From Sinorhizobium sp. 8-89 (lineage in GTDB: Bacteria > Pseudomonadota > Alphaproteobacteria > Rhizobiales > Rhizobiaceae): a DNA stretch of 64,000 bases. Below are positions 8,876 to 17,722 of the stretch, piece by piece (the stretch's first letter is position 1; each line of letters opens with the position of its first letter). The notes beneath the pieces are model-generated. The model searched no databases and had not been told where the DNA came from. It saw only the letters and a program-made list of their open reading frames with translations. The stretch covers positions 149,483 to 213,482 of the forward strand of contig NZ_JASKLR010000004.1 of the NCBI RefSeq assembly GCF_030124325.1, written 5' to 3'. A program made the translations under genes and the position numbers.

Positions 8876-9100
8876 CATCCAGTGGGAACGATAGACGGCT
8901 TCGAGGCGCGCGCCGTCCAGACCCGCTGGCGAGCGACGCCCACTCAGGCCAACGTCCTTGAGCAATCGCGGATTGTCCCACGGTGCCTCGCGGGGCTGCG
9001 CGAGCTGCGACGCCTGCCAGGCACGCCAGTGCTCAAGCAGCGAACGGAGTTGCACGATCGAGGAAGCGCTGGCGGAACGGGCAGTGAAGGGCATGCTCAT
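8870..9100 (-). CDS. DUF1127-like small basic protein
   Basis: 76 aa from the ATG at 9100, which has GGAG 8 nt upstream; an upstream ATG at 9157 has no clear ribosome site. The segment LRSLLEHWRAWQASQL followed by NPRLLKDVGLSG resembles the DUF1127 (YjiS-like) pattern, in which an Arg-rich helix precedes L-DIGL. Such proteins are small and often stress- or virulence-regulated in Rhizobiales; some act in RNA turnover or phosphate and carbon metabolism. It is divergent from the LysR gene, a classic target arrangement, so LysR control is a reasonable inference. Confidence 0.55.
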   Translation of the reverse strand: MSMPFTARSASASSIVQLRSLLEHWRAWQASQLAQPREAPWDNPRLLKDVGLSGRRSPAGLDGARLEAVYRSHWML

Positions 9101-9150
9101 GAGCGGATCTCCGAAAGGACGCTCGAAAGAGTTGTATTTTCCGCTATTCG

Positions 9151-9201
9151 TTGACATCTGGCAAACGAATTGCGAACATACCTATCATCAGATTTTCTGA
9201 T
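9151..9201 (+). promoter_or_regulatory. Candidate promoter and LysR box for the LysR gene
   Basis: TTGACA at 9151-9156, a 17-nt spacer and GAACAT at 9174-9179 form a plausible sigma-70 promoter. ATCAGATTTTCTGAT at 9187-9201 is a perfect inverted repeat of the LysR-type ATC-N9-GAT form, placed at the expected transcription start. This suggests autoregulation and possibly control of the divergent DUF1127 gene. Confidence 0.5.
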
Positions 9202-9211
9202 GGATAGTTAC

Positions 9212-10090
9212 ATGTCCCTTCCACTCGACAGCGATCTCCTGAGGACCTTCCTTGCGGTTGCCGACGCCGGCAATCTGACCAAGGCGGCCGACAACGTCGG
9301 CCGCACCCAGTCGGCCGTGAGCATGCAGATCAAGAAGCTTGAGGACATGCTGGGCGATGCGCTGTTCGACCGGCATTCGCGCGGGGTCGTGCTGACGACG
9401 CAAGGCCGCCGCCTTATCGATAATGCGCGGCGTATCGTCGCCCTCCTCGATGACACGGCGGCGTCCATGCGCCAGCCGGCCTTGGACGGCTCGGTCAGGA
9501 TCGGCATCCCCGAGGAATACATCAACTCCACCCTGCCAAAAGCCTTGGGTGCGTTCGCCGCCATCCATCCTGGCGTGGAGGTCACGGTGCAACAGGGTAC
9601 GTCGATGTCCAACCTGGCAGCGCTGGAGGCGGGCGAGATCGATATCGCCATCGTTTTCGAGCCGGGCGGACGCAGCAAGAACGAGGTCCTCATGGTGGAT
9701 CCAACCGTCTGGGTGACCTCGGATCAACACGGCATACACGAGCGGCAGCCCCTGCCGATCGCCGCCTATACCTATGCAGCGGGCGGATGGTGCGACGACC
9801 TGGCGATGCAGAATCTGAAGAAGCGTGGGAGACGGAGCCGCGTCGCCTATGTCAGCCGCACGAGCGGGGGTCTGATTGCCGCCGTCGTTTCGGGTCTTGC
9901 GATCGCGCCGCTGTCGCGCAGCGCCATACCGGCCGGTTGCCGCGAACTGACAGAGGACGACGGCTTCGGCGTCATCGACATGTCGAACGTGGTGCTGCGC
10001 ACGAGATCGGAGAACCGATCACCGACGACCGATGCAATGGCCGATGCCATTCGCAGCGCTTTCCTGGGCACTGCAGTGCCGCGCGTCTGA
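9212..10090 (+). CDS. LysR family transcriptional regulator
   Basis: 292 aa from ATG 9212. The winged HTH is clear: LLRTFLAVADAGNLTKAADNVGRTQSAVSMQIKKLE, followed by a linker helix and a type 2 periplasmic-binding-fold effector domain (VRIGIPEEYINSTLPKAL, later EAGEIDIAIVFEP). The effector is unknown. ATG 9200 is also in frame but overlaps the putative operator, so I prefer 9212; neither has a strong ribosome site. The final codons (AVPRV and stop) run into a truncated family A repeat. The gene lies between the probable 6S RNA and ygfA and looks like an insertion into an older gene order. Confidence 0.88.
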   Translation: MSLPLDSDLLRTFLAVADAGNLTKAADNVGRTQSAVSMQIKKLEDMLGDALFDRHSRGVVLTTQGRRLIDNARRIVALLDDTAASMRQPALDGSVRIGIPEEYINSTLPKALGAFAAIHPGVEVTVQQGTSMSNLAALEAGEIDIAIVFEPGGRSKNEVLMVDPTVWVTSDQHGIHERQPLPIAAYTYAAGGWCDDLAMQNLKKRGRRSRVAYVSRTSGGLIAAVVSGLAIAPLSRSAIPAGCRELTEDDGFGVIDMSNVVLRTRSENRSPTTDAMADAIRSAFLGTAVPRV

Positions 10091-10116
10091 CAAGACGCGC
10101 AAAGGATGCTGTAGCA
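10076..10116. repeat. Truncated family A repeat (module 2 only)
   Basis: GTGCCGCGCGTCTGACAAG...CGCGCAAAGGATGCTGTAG is the inverted form of module 2 seen in the full copies at 42.1 and 51.7 kb, without module 1. It overlaps the LysR stop codon. Confidence 0.65.
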
Positions 10117-10140
10117 GTAGGATCCGCCACAAAAAGGAAA

Positions 10141-10300
10141 GTGCGATCCACGACGACCGGTGGATTGTTTACGATCCCGGGTGCCTACAAAGTAGGTGGG
10201 CGCCGTGTGTCCGAACCCACGAGTTCGGCCAGGGACAGCTCCCTTGAGATCGTGTATGGCCCCGGGGATTGTGGTTCCTGTCGGGAAGCGCAGACCGCGC
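10141..10300 (-). ncRNA. ssrS: Probable 6S RNA
   Basis: About 160 nt directly downstream of zapA on the same strand, the usual 6S locus (zapA-6S-ygfA). On the minus strand it can form an apical region with GGGA-GCTG-TCCC and CCGAAC-TCGTGG-GTTCGG hairpins, an ATCCCCGGG / CCCGGGAT stem, and the small CCTAC-TTT-GTAGG hairpin expected on the 3' side of the 6S central bubble. It ends near an ATCCAC/GTGGAT hairpin followed by a pyrimidine run ending in TTTTT. 6S RNA binds sigma-70 RNA polymerase in stationary phase. Exact ends are inferred. Confidence 0.65.
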
Positions 10301-10306
10301 GCTCAG

Positions 10307-10336
10307 ATATAGAGGCTCTTGGCCGTTTTCGCCAGA
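10307..10336 (-). promoter_or_regulatory. Candidate promoter of the 6S RNA
   Basis: On the minus strand CTATAT (10307-10312) matches the rhizobial -10 consensus, with TCTGGC 18 nt upstream as a partial -35. It places transcription start near 10300. Confidence 0.45.
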
Positions 10337-10356
10337 GGCGTTTTTAAAGAAGACGA

Positions 10357-10734
10357 TCAGTTCGCCGGAGCGCCGGCGCGGCCGTTGAGCTTGGCGGCGA
10401 TGCTGTGGATCTGGGCGGTCACTTCGCTCAGCGCCGAGGCGAGCGCCTCCTCGCTGCGCGCCTGCTCTGAAAGCTGAACATCGCGTCCGCTCTTCAGGTT
10501 GCCCAGTTCCGTCTCGAGGTTCTTGAGCCGGCGATTGACCTCGCTGAGTTCATCCATGACCATGATGCCGGCCATCACGGTCAGCCGCAGGTCGCCGATT
10601 TCTCCGAACTGTCCCTTGAGGTGGCCCACATATTGATCGAATCTCGCCGCGAGGTCGCTCAGGTGATCTTCCTGCCCTTCCTCGCAGGCCATCCGGTAGG
10701 CCTTGCCGTCGATCGTCACCGTTACCTGCGCCAT
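10357..10734 (-). CDS. zapA: Cell division protein ZapA
   Basis: 125 aa. The start AQVTVTIDGKAYRMACEEGQEDHL matches the ZapA beta-sheet and first helix; the rest (LAARFDQYVGHLKGQFGEIGDLRL, then MAGIMVMDEL) is the core, followed by a coiled coil (VNRRLKNLETELGNL). ZapA bundles FtsZ filaments at the division site. It lies 10 nt after a small coiled-coil gene on the same strand and immediately before the probable 6S RNA, the conserved neighbourhood. The C-terminal 30 residues are low-complexity and probably disordered. Confidence 0.93.
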   Translation of the reverse strand: MAQVTVTIDGKAYRMACEEGQEDHLSDLAARFDQYVGHLKGQFGEIGDLRLTVMAGIMVMDELSEVNRRLKNLETELGNLKSGRDVQLSEQARSEEALASALSEVTAQIHSIAAKLNGRAGAPAN

Positions 10735-10744
10735 AGCGTAAACC

Positions 10745-11014
10745 TCAACGATCCAGCACCGCTCGAATGGTTTCCATCGCCGTCACCAGGCGACGGGAGA
10801 CTTCGCGGTTGACCTCTTCCAGCCGATTGGCCCGGAACTGGGACTGATCGAGTTCCTGCGCCAGCCGCGAGCGATCGATATTGACCCGCCGCACCTCGCC
10901 CTCGAACTCGCTCAAATCCCTTTCCTTGTCGAAACGACCGTCTATCGCGCCCTCAAGCGACTGCACCGCGTTCCGTAGCTCCTCGATCGCCGCTTTGACC
11001 GTCTTTGCCGGCAT
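10745..11014 (-). CDS. Small coiled-coil protein (DUF4164-like)
   Basis: 89 aa, almost entirely predicted coiled coil with heptad-like spacing (AAIEELRNAVQSLEGAIDGRF, then LAQELDQSQFRANRLEEVNRE). It has no signal peptide or membrane segment. It resembles DUF4164 proteins found next to zapA in Rhizobiales. Its position 10 nt upstream of zapA makes a two-gene operon likely and suggests a role in the division apparatus, perhaps as a ZapA partner; that role is inferred from context only. Confidence 0.7.
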   Translation of the reverse strand: MPAKTVKAAIEELRNAVQSLEGAIDGRFDKERDLSEFEGEVRRVNIDRSRLAQELDQSQFRANRLEEVNREVSRRLVTAMETIRAVLDR

Positions 11015-11031
11015 GCTCCCGATACCTCTCT

Positions 11032-11194
11032 AGAGCGGGATGAGGAAAAGTGTGAAGCGGATTTCCGCCCCGCCCTAAATCAATCTGCCACTGCATGATT
11101 CCTCAAATCGAAATCGATCTAAGGACAAAATCATGTAGCATCTCAAACCGCTACAGCGACCCTAGCGCGTCCGATTGGACGCGCGGCGCCGTAG
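11032..11194. repeat. Composite repeat: partial family B plus full family A
   Basis: 11032-11080 carries AGAGCGGGATGAGGAAAAGT and a degenerate right arm. 11091-11194 is a full family A element (CTGCATGATTCC ... GGCGCCGTAG). Two families abutting shows the mosaic nature of these repeats. Confidence 0.8.
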
Positions 11195-11534
11195 AGTCGT
11201 CTACACGTTCCCCGAACGCGGCGCTCCGGAAGAGCCGAATCGCCAGACGCAGTCCGCTGCTTCGCCTCGGTTCTTTTTAAACCCATTATATAAGTCTCAA
11301 CAATGCCCCGTGCGGCAAAACGCCGTCGGAAGCTGTGGATCATTGCTCCCGAGCAATCGCACTCATACTGTATGCTGCCCGCACAAGAACGGTATCGAAA
11401 AGCACGTCGCCATTTGGCCGCGGAAGGCCCGTATTTATTGACTCGCGTGGAGCACCTGCTATGTGTCTGCCGCTTCTCACACGGTCTTGGAGGATAGAGA
11501 CCGTCCCTGGCCACCGAACTCAAACGGAACAGTC
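11195..11534 (+). promoter_or_regulatory. Upstream region of tkt with a candidate promoter
   Basis: No credible ORF. TTGACT at 11438-11443 and TATGTG at 11460-11465, 16 nt apart, are the best promoter-like pair, about 70 nt before the tkt ATG. The first part (11270-11300) is AT-richer, with TTTTTAAACCCATTATATAA. The boxes are a guess by eye. Confidence 0.35.
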
Positions 11535-13517
11535 ATGATCTCTCGCGAAAAACACGATCGGATGGCAAATGCGATCCGCTTCCTCTCCATGGACGCCGTC
11601 GAGAAGGCAAATTCCGGCCACCCGGGTCTCCCTATGGGCGCTGCCGATATCGCAACGGTCCTCTTCACGCGATACCTCAGCTTCGACCCCAAGAATCCCG
11701 CCTGGCCCAACCGCGACCGCTTCGTGCTTTCGGCCGGCCACGGCTCGATGCTGCTCTACTCGCTGCTCTATCTCACGGGCTACGAGGACATCACCATCGA
11801 CGAGATCAAGAACTTCCGTCAGCTTGGCTCGCGCACGGCCGGTCATCCGGAATACGGCCATGCGGCCGGCATCGAGACCACCACCGGCCCGCTCGGCCAG
11901 GGCCTCGCGAATTCGGTTGGCATGGCGATCGCCGAGCGCAAGCTGCGTGACGAGTTCGGCAGCGACCTGATGGAGCACTATACCTACGTGCTCGCCGGCG
12001 ACGGCTGCCTGATGGAAGGCATCAGCCAGGAAGCGATCGCGCTTGCCGGCCACCTCAAGCTCAACAAGCTGATCGTCTTCTGGGACGACAACAACATCTC
12101 GATCGACGGCCCGATCTCGATCGCCGATTCGACCGACCAGCATGCCCGCTTCCGCGCCTGCAACTGGAACACCATCGCGATCGACGGCCACGATCCGGAC
12201 GCGATTGCCGCCGCGATCGAACAGGCCCAGAAATCCGACAAGCCGACGATGATCGCCTGCAAGACCGTCATCGGTTTCGGCGCCCCGAACAAGGCCGGTA
12301 CGCACAAGGTCCATGGTTCGCCGCTCGGCGCCGACGAAATCGCGGCCACCCGCAAGGCGCTTGGCTGGGAGGCCGAAGCCTTTAGCGTTCCTTCGGACGT
12401 GCTCGACGCCTGGCGTCTCGCCGGCCTTCGCTCGACCAAGGTGCGCAAAGACTGGGAAGAGCGCCTCGAAAAGACCGAGACTGAGAAGAAGGCACAGTTC
12501 ATCCGCCGCTTCTCCGGCGAACTCGAAGGCAGCCTTGCCTCCGCAATCAGCGCCTACAAGCAGAAACTCGCTGACACCAAGCCGTCGCCCGCGACCCGCA
12601 AGGCTTCCGAGGACGCGCTCGAAGTCATCAACGGTGTTCTCGCCGAGACGATCGGAGGCTCCGCCGACCTCACCGGCTCGAACAACACCAAGACGAGCCA
12701 GACCCATTCGATCACCCCGGACAACTTCTCCGGCCGCTACATTCACTATGGCGTGCGCGAGCACGGCATGGCGGCGGCGATGAACGGCATGGCGCTGCAT
12801 GGCGGCCTCATCCCCTATTCCGGCGGCTTCCTGATCTTCTCGGACTATTGCCGTCCGTCGATCCGCCTTGCCGCGCTGATGGGCATCCGCGTCATCCATG
12901 TGCTGACCCATGATTCCATTGGTCTCGGCGAAGACGGCCCGACCCACCAGCCGGTCGAGCACATGGCCTCTCTGCGCGCCATTCCGAACCTGTTGATGTT
13001 CCGTCCCGCCGACGCGACGGAAACGGCCGAATGCTGGCAGCTCGCGCTCGAAAGCCATAACCGTCCGTCCGGCATCGCGCTTACGCGCCAGAACCTGATG
13101 GCCGTGCGCACGGAGTATGAGGAAGAAAATCTCTGCGCCCGCGGCGCCTACGACCTGATTTCCGCAAGCGACGCCCAGGTGACGATCTTCGCCACCGGCT
13201 CGGAAGTCGAGATCGCCGTCAAGGCCTGCCAGACGCTTACCGCCAAGGGTGTTTCGACGCGCGTCGTGTCGGTTCCCTGCTTCGAGCTCTTTGCCGAACA
13301 GAGCGAAGAATACCAGCAGGCGATCATTGGCGATTCACCGGTCAAGATTGCCGTCGAAGCCGGCGTCCGGCAGGGCTGGGATCACTTCATCGGCACCGGT
13401 GGCACGTTCATCGGCATGTCGAGCTTCGGCGCCTCCGGCCCCTACAAGGACCTCTACAGGCATTTCGGCATCACGCCGGAAGCCGTCGTAGCGGCCGCGG
13501 AAGCCAAACTGTCCTGA
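11535..13517 (+). CDS. tkt: Transketolase
   Basis: 660 aa. Thiamine-diphosphate enzyme of the pentose phosphate pathway, moving two-carbon units between sugar phosphates; needed here because rhizobia rely on Entner-Doudoroff and pentose phosphate routes. The ThDP motif is seen as AGDGCLMEG...[10 protein letters not shown] (residues 153-186), and the N-terminal [15 protein letters not shown] and C-terminal pyrimidine domain ([15 protein letters not shown], catalytic Glu) are intact. ATG 11535 gives the family start [18 protein letters not shown]; the 24 codons upstream are non-conserved. It heads a carbon-metabolism block with gap, pgk and fbaB; a terminator separates it from gap. Confidence 0.96.
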   Translation: MISREKHDRMANAIRFLSMDAVEKANSGHPGLPMGAADIATVLFTRYLSFDPKNPAWPNRDRFVLSAGHGSMLLYSLLYLTGYEDITIDEIKNFRQLGSRTAGHPEYGHAAGIETTTGPLGQGLANSVGMAIAERKLRDEFGSDLMEHYTYVLAGDGCLMEGISQEAIALAGHLKLNKLIVFWDDNNISIDGPISIADSTDQHARFRACNWNTIAIDGHDPDAIAAAIEQAQKSDKPTMIACKTVIGFGAPNKAGTHKVHGSPLGADEIAATRKALGWEAEAFSVPSDVLDAWRLAGLRSTKVRKDWEERLEKTETEKKAQFIRRFSGELEGSLASAISAYKQKLADTKPSPATRKASEDALEVINGVLAETIGGSADLTGSNNTKTSQTHSITPDNFSGRYIHYGVREHGMAAAMNGMALHGGLIPYSGGFLIFSDYCRPSIRLAALMGIRVIHVLTHDSIGLGEDGPTHQPVEHMASLRAIPNLLMFRPADATETAECWQLALESHNRPSGIALTRQNLMAVRTEYEEENLCARGAYDLISASDAQVTIFATGSEVEIAVKACQTLTAKGVSTRVVSVPCFELFAEQSEEYQQAIIGDSPVKIAVEAGVRQGWDHFIGTGGTFIGMSSFGASGPYKDLYRHFGITPEAVVAAAEAKLS

Positions 13518-13525
13518 TCAAGCCG

Positions 13526-13553
13526 GAGGGCGCTCCCCAAGGGCGCCCTCTTT
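13526..13553 (+). terminator. Terminator between tkt and gap
   Basis: GAGGGCGC (13526-13533) pairs with GCGCCCTC (13543-13550), followed by TTT. It lies 9 nt after the tkt stop. The short T-run suggests partial termination, with read-through into gap possible. Confidence 0.7.
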
Positions 13554-13588
13554 CCGTACAATGCCATTCTGACAGGGAGAGACCCGAC

Positions 13589-14599
13589 ATGACAGTGAAA
13601 GTCGCCATCAACGGTTTTGGCCGCATCGGCCGCAACGTGCTCCGCGCGATCGTCGAATCCGGCCGCACCGACATCGAAGTCGTCGCCATCAACGACCTCG
13701 GCCCGGTCGAGACGAATGCGCATCTGCTGCGTTTCGATTCCATCCACGGCCGCTTCCCGGCAGACGTGAAGGTCGAGGGCGACTCCATCGTCATCAACAA
13801 CGGCAAGCCGATCAAGGTAACCGCCATCCGCAACCCGGCTGAACTGCCGCACAAGGAACTCGGCGTCGATATCGCGATGGAGTGCACCGGCATCTTCACC
13901 GCCCGCGACAAGGCGGCCGCCCATCTCGAAGCCGGCGCCAAGCGCGTCATCGTTTCGGCCCCCGCGGACGGCGCCGATCTGACGGTCGTCTACGGCGTCA
14001 ACCACGACAAGCTGACGAAGGACCACCTCGTCATCTCCAACGCATCCTGCACGACCAACTGCCTGGTGCCGGTCGCCAAGGTGCTGCATGACGCCATCGG
14101 CATCGACCACGGCATGATGACGACGATCCACTCCTACACCAACGACCAGCCGTCGCTCGACCAGATGCACAAGGATCTCTACCGTGCACGGGCGGCCGCC
14201 CTGTCGATGATCCCGACCTCCACCGGTGCTGCCAAGGCCGTCGGCCTCGTGCTGCCGGAACTGAAGGGCAAGCTCGACGGTGTCTCCGTGCGCGTGCCGA
14301 CCCCGAATGTCTCGGTCGTCGATCTCAAGTTCGTTGCCAAGCGCGAGACGACCAAGGAAGAGGTCAACGCGGCCATCAAGGCGGCCGCCGATGGTCCGCT
14401 CAAGGGCATTCTCGGCTATACGCTTCAGCCGAACGTCTCCGTCGACTTCAACCATGACCCGCATTCCTCGATCTTCCATATGGACCAGACCAAGGTGATG
14501 GAAGGCAAGTTCGTGTCGATCCTGTCCTGGTACGACAACGAGTGGGGCTTCTCGAACCGCATGGCGGACACAGCGGTCGCCCTCGGCAAACTCCTCTAA
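13589..14599 (+). CDS. gap: Glyceraldehyde-3-phosphate dehydrogenase
   Basis: 336 aa. NAD-binding start [18 protein letters not shown], active-site Cys in [15 protein letters not shown] (about residue 154), and the C-terminal [13 protein letters not shown] are all canonical. It catalyses the reversible oxidation of glyceraldehyde-3-P to 1,3-bisphosphoglycerate in the cytoplasm. GGAGAG lies 9 nt before the ATG. The next gene starts 5 nt after its stop and pgk follows that, so gap, the glycolipid-fold gene and pgk are probably co-transcribed. Confidence 0.97.
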   Translation: MTVKVAINGFGRIGRNVLRAIVESGRTDIEVVAINDLGPVETNAHLLRFDSIHGRFPADVKVEGDSIVINNGKPIKVTAIRNPAELPHKELGVDIAMECTGIFTARDKAAAHLEAGAKRVIVSAPADGADLTVVYGVNHDKLTKDHLVISNASCTTNCLVPVAKVLHDAIGIDHGMMTTIHSYTNDQPSLDQMHKDLYRARAAALSMIPTSTGAAKAVGLVLPELKGKLDGVSVRVPTPNVSVVDLKFVAKRETTKEEVNAAIKAAADGPLKGILGYTLQPNVSVDFNHDPHSSIFHMDQTKVMEGKFVSILSWYDNEWGFSNRMADTAVALGKLL

Positions 14600-14604
14600 G
14601 ACCG

Positions 14605-15180
14605 ATGTTTCGGGCCCTTTCCTCAACGACGGTGCGGTGGCGCCCGCTCGAAGGGGAAGGGCTCGAACATCTGAGCCTCAGGGCTCTCGAAGCAACGGCC
14701 GGCGCGGCCATCCGCGCCGAAAGCGTCGTTGTCGGCGAGCGCGGCGGCCGTCCTTATGGCCTGCGTTACCGGATCGACTGCGACGCGCACTGGCAAGTGA
14801 TGTCGTTGCTGATCGAAACGACGGAAGGCAGGATGCTGCACCTGCTCTCAGACCGCCAGGGACATTGGCGCGACCTTAACGGCGTCGCGCTTCCTGAATT
14901 CGATGGCTGCGTTGACATCGACCTTGCCGGCACACCCTTTACCAACACGCTCCCGATCCGCAGGCTCAACCTGAGCCGGACGGCCGGCACCGCAAAGCTC
15001 AAGATGCTTTACGTGCCGTTCGACACCTTCGAACCCGTGATCGATGGCCAGCATTACACCTGCCTCGAAGACGGCAGGCTTTATCGCTACGAGGCCGAGG
15101 ACCGAAGCTTTGCCGCCGACCTTCCCGTCGACGAGGACGGGCTCGTCACCGACTATCCCACCCTCTTCCGCAGACTTTGA
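14605..15180 (+). CDS. Glycolipid-binding-fold protein (PF06475-like)
   Basis: 191 aa, no signal peptide. It resembles the putative glycolipid-binding family (PF06475), whose structure is a beta-barrel related to lipoprotein carriers: [16 protein letters not shown] at the start, [32 protein letters not shown], and [11 protein letters not shown] followed by a C-terminal FDTFEP. The true ligand and function are unknown. It starts 5 nt after gap and ends 13 nt before pgk, so it is embedded in a glycolytic operon. That placement hints at a metabolic or housekeeping link but gives no reaction. Confidence 0.7.
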   Translation: MFRALSSTTVRWRPLEGEGLEHLSLRALEATAGAAIRAESVVVGERGGRPYGLRYRIDCDAHWQVMSLLIETTEGRMLHLLSDRQGHWRDLNGVALPEFDGCVDIDLAGTPFTNTLPIRRLNLSRTAGTAKLKMLYVPFDTFEPVIDGQHYTCLEDGRLYRYEAEDRSFAADLPVDEDGLVTDYPTLFRRL

Positions 15181-15193
15181 CCGGAGACACCTG

Positions 15194-16393
15194 ATGACTT
15201 TCAAGACCCTCGATGACCTGACCGACATTGCCGGCAAGCGCGTGCTCGTGCGCGTCGATCTCAACGTGCCGGTCAAGGATGGCCAGGTCACCGACACGAC
15301 CCGCATCGAGCGCGTTGCCCCGACCATTCGCGAGCTTTCCGAAAAGGGCGCCAAGGTCATCCTGCTTGCCCACTTCGGTCGTCCGAAGGGGGAGCCGGTT
15401 GCCGACATGTCGCTGAAGATGATCGCGCCCGCGGTCGAGGAAATTCTCGACCAGCGCGTTCATTTCGCCGCCGACTGCATCGGCGACAAGGCCGCCAATG
15501 CCATTGCCGAGATGAACGACGGCGATGTGCTGCTGCTCGAAAACACCCGCTTCCACAAGGGCGAGGAAAAGAACGATACGGCCTTCGTCACGGCGCTGGC
15601 CGCCAATGGCGACATCTACGTCAATGACGCCTTCTCCGCCGCCCATCGCGCCCATGCCTCGACCGAGGGGCTCGCGCACCACCTTCCGGCCTATGCGGGC
15701 CGCACGATGCAGGCCGAGCTCGAAGCCCTCGAAAAGGGCCTTGGCAACCCGAAGCGCCCGGTCGTCGCCATCGTCGGCGGCGCCAAGGTCTCGACCAAGA
15801 TCGACCTGCTCCAGAACCTGGTGAAGAAAGTCGATGCCCTGGTGATCGGCGGCGGCATGGCCAATACCTTCCTCGCCGCACAGGGCATCGATGTCGGCAA
15901 GTCCCTCTGCGAGCATGACCTTGCGGACACGGCAAAGTCGATCATTGCCGCCGCGTCCGCGGCCGGCTGCGCCATCGTGCTGCCGGAAGACGGCGTCGTG
16001 GCCCGTGAGTTCAAGGCCGGCGCAGACAACGAAGTAGTCGACGTCAAGGCGATCCCGACTGACGCCATGATGCTGGATGTCGGCCCGAAATCGGTCACCG
16101 CGATCAACGACTGGATCTCCCGCGCCGAAACGCTCGTGTGGAACGGTCCGCTCGGTGCTTTCGAAATCACACCCTTCGACAAGGCGACCGTCGCTGCCGC
16201 CAAGCATGCGGCAGCCCGCACGAGGGCCGGTTCGCTCGTCTCGGTTGCCGGCGGCGGCGATACGGTCGCAGCCCTTAACCATGCCGAAGTCGCCGACGAT
16301 TTCACCTATGTTTCGACGGCCGGCGGCGCCTTCCTCGAATGGATGGAAGGTAAGCCGCTACCGGGTGTCGACATCCTCCACCAGCAGAAGTGA
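15194..16393 (+). CDS. pgk: Phosphoglycerate kinase
   Basis: 399 aa, full length. Substrate-binding N-domain signature [19 protein letters not shown] (residues 16-34), [10 protein letters not shown] and the hinge and nucleotide region [14 protein letters not shown], ending with [12 protein letters not shown] near the phosphate-transfer site. It makes 3-phosphoglycerate and ATP from 1,3-bisphosphoglycerate, or the reverse during gluconeogenesis on dicarboxylates. ATG 15194 is preceded by GGAG; the longer open frame to 15044 overlaps the previous gene and is not conserved. A strong terminator follows. Confidence 0.97.
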   Translation: MTFKTLDDLTDIAGKRVLVRVDLNVPVKDGQVTDTTRIERVAPTIRELSEKGAKVILLAHFGRPKGEPVADMSLKMIAPAVEEILDQRVHFAADCIGDKAANAIAEMNDGDVLLLENTRFHKGEEKNDTAFVTALAANGDIYVNDAFSAAHRAHASTEGLAHHLPAYAGRTMQAELEALEKGLGNPKRPVVAIVGGAKVSTKIDLLQNLVKKVDALVIGGGMANTFLAAQGIDVGKSLCEHDLADTAKSIIAAASAAGCAIVLPEDGVVAREFKAGADNEVVDVKAIPTDAMMLDVGPKSVTAINDWISRAETLVWNGPLGAFEITPFDKATVAAAKHAAARTRAGSLVSVAGGGDTVAALNHAEVADDFTYVSTAGGAFLEWMEGKPLPGVDILHQQK

Positions 16394-16400
16394 TGCAGGC

Positions 16401-16439
16401 CTTCCGACCCGGGCACACTCATGGGCCCGGGGTCGGAAG
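16401..16439 (+). terminator. Terminator after pgk
   Basis: CTTCCGACCC (from 16401) pairs with GGGTCGGAAG (16430-16439), with further GGGC/GCCC pairing inside. It lies just after the pgk stop and an A/T-rich stretch follows. Confidence 0.75.
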
Positions 16440-16461
16440 ATAAAAATAATTATGATATTTC

Positions 16462-16488
16462 AAACGATTAAAATAATTTAAATCGTTT
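16462..16488. promoter_or_regulatory. AT-rich palindrome upstream of fbaB (possible operator)
   Basis: AAACGATT (16462-16469) and AATCGTTT (16481-16488) are exact inverted repeats around an 11-nt A/T core. The surrounding 16440-16500 is strikingly A/T-rich for this genome. It lies 150 nt before the aldolase start, consistent with a regulator-binding site. The regulator is unknown. Confidence 0.45.
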
Positions 16489-16637
16489 TAGTCGATTTTC
16501 CCGCCATTTTCCCGGACAATTTCTTCTGTTATCGCGCCTTATTCGGAACGCGGCGGACGCATCTGCGCCTCAGACCGAACTTGTTTTCATTCGTCGCCCG
16601 CTCCGTTCGTGATCGGCGCTGTCTAAGGAGAAAAAAC

Positions 16638-17663
16638 ATGAGCGAAAGACTGGAAGATATTGCGGTTGCGATGGTCGCCAATGGCCGGGGCCTGCTCGCC
16701 GCTGACGAGTCGACCGCAACAATAAAGAAGCGCTTCGACAGCATTGCACTGGAATCCACCGAGAACTCGCGCCGCGACTATCGCGAGATGCTGCTACGGT
16801 CGGAGGAAGCGATGCGCAACTACATCTCCGGCGTCATTCTTTATGAGGAAACGCTGTTCCAGAAGGCAGCCGACGGCACGCCGCTCGTCGAGATCATCCG
16901 GCAGGCAGGCTCGATTCCGGGCATCAAGGTCGACACCGGCGCAAAGCCCTTGCCCTATTTCGCCAAAGAGACGATCACCGAAGGCCTCGACGGCCTCGCG
17001 GCACGGCTCGCCAGGTATCATGAGGCCGGCGCCCGCTTTGCCAAATGGCGCGGCGTCATAGCCGTCTCCGATACCCTTCCGACCTGGGGTGCAGTGAAGG
17101 CCAACGCCCATGCGCTGGCCCGCTACGCGGCGCTCTGCCAGGAAGCGAAGATCGTGCCGATCGTCGAGCCGGAAGTGCTGATGGACGGCGCCCCCGGCGA
17201 CCACTCGATCGAGCGTTCCGAAGAGGTTACGGAGTGGGTGCTGCGCACCGTGTTCGAAGAACTCGGCGACGTGCGCGTCAAGCTCGAAGGCATGATCCTG
17301 AAGCCGAGCATGGTGATCGACGGCAAGAAGGCGCGCAAGGCGTCCGTCGGCGAGGTTGCCGAGCGCACGGTCAAGGTGCTGAAGCGCACCGTTCCTTCCG
17401 CCGTTCCGGGCATCGCCTTCCTCTCCGGCGGCCAGTCGACGGAGGAAGCAACCGCGCACCTTTCCGCCATCAACACGGCGCACGACCTGCCCTGGAAGCT
17501 TACCTTCTCCTATGGCCGCGCCCTCCAGCAGGAGGCGCTCAATGCCTGGAACGGCAAGGCGGAAAACGTCGCCGCCGGCCAGCGCGCCTTCATCCATCGC
17601 GCGAAGATGTGCAGCCTCGCGGCCAAGGGCAGCTGGAAGAAGGACCTCGAAAAGGCCGCTTGA
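16638..17663 (+). CDS. fbaB: Fructose-bisphosphate aldolase, class I
   Basis: 341 aa. It belongs to the animal/plant-type class I family (PF00274): ANGRGLLAADESTATIKKRF (residues 13-32) and the Schiff-base region LEGMILKPSMV, whose Lys corresponds to the catalytic lysine, plus FLSGGQSTEEATAHL. No metal is needed. It cleaves fructose-1,6-bisphosphate to triose phosphates and works mainly gluconeogenically in rhizobia. ATG 16638 has a perfect AAGGAG site 10 nt upstream. It stands alone between two terminators with its own AT-rich control region. Confidence 0.94.
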   Translation: MSERLEDIAVAMVANGRGLLAADESTATIKKRFDSIALESTENSRRDYREMLLRSEEAMRNYISGVILYEETLFQKAADGTPLVEIIRQAGSIPGIKVDTGAKPLPYFAKETITEGLDGLAARLARYHEAGARFAKWRGVIAVSDTLPTWGAVKANAHALARYAALCQEAKIVPIVEPEVLMDGAPGDHSIERSEEVTEWVLRTVFEELGDVRVKLEGMILKPSMVIDGKKARKASVGEVAERTVKVLKRTVPSAVPGIAFLSGGQSTEEATAHLSAINTAHDLPWKLTFSYGRALQQEALNAWNGKAENVAAGQRAFIHRAKMCSLAAKGSWKKDLEKAA

Positions 17664-17688
17664 GCGGCGCAAGTTAAGGGGAGCGAGG

Positions 17689-17722
17689 AAAGGCCCGGCG
17701 GCAGCGATGTCGTCGGGCCTTT
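17689..17722 (+). terminator. Terminator after fbaB
   Basis: AAAGGCCCG (17689-17697) and CGGGCCTTT (17714-17722) are exact arms around a 16-nt loop, 25 nt after the aldolase stop. Confidence 0.75.

Noticed and set aside
11520-13058. 512-codon open frame antisense to tkt
   Set aside because: Shadow frame caused by high GC at third codon positions; transketolase motifs are intact on the plus strand.
13454-14626. 390-codon open frame antisense to gap
   Set aside because: Same artefact; no homologous features and no ribosome site.
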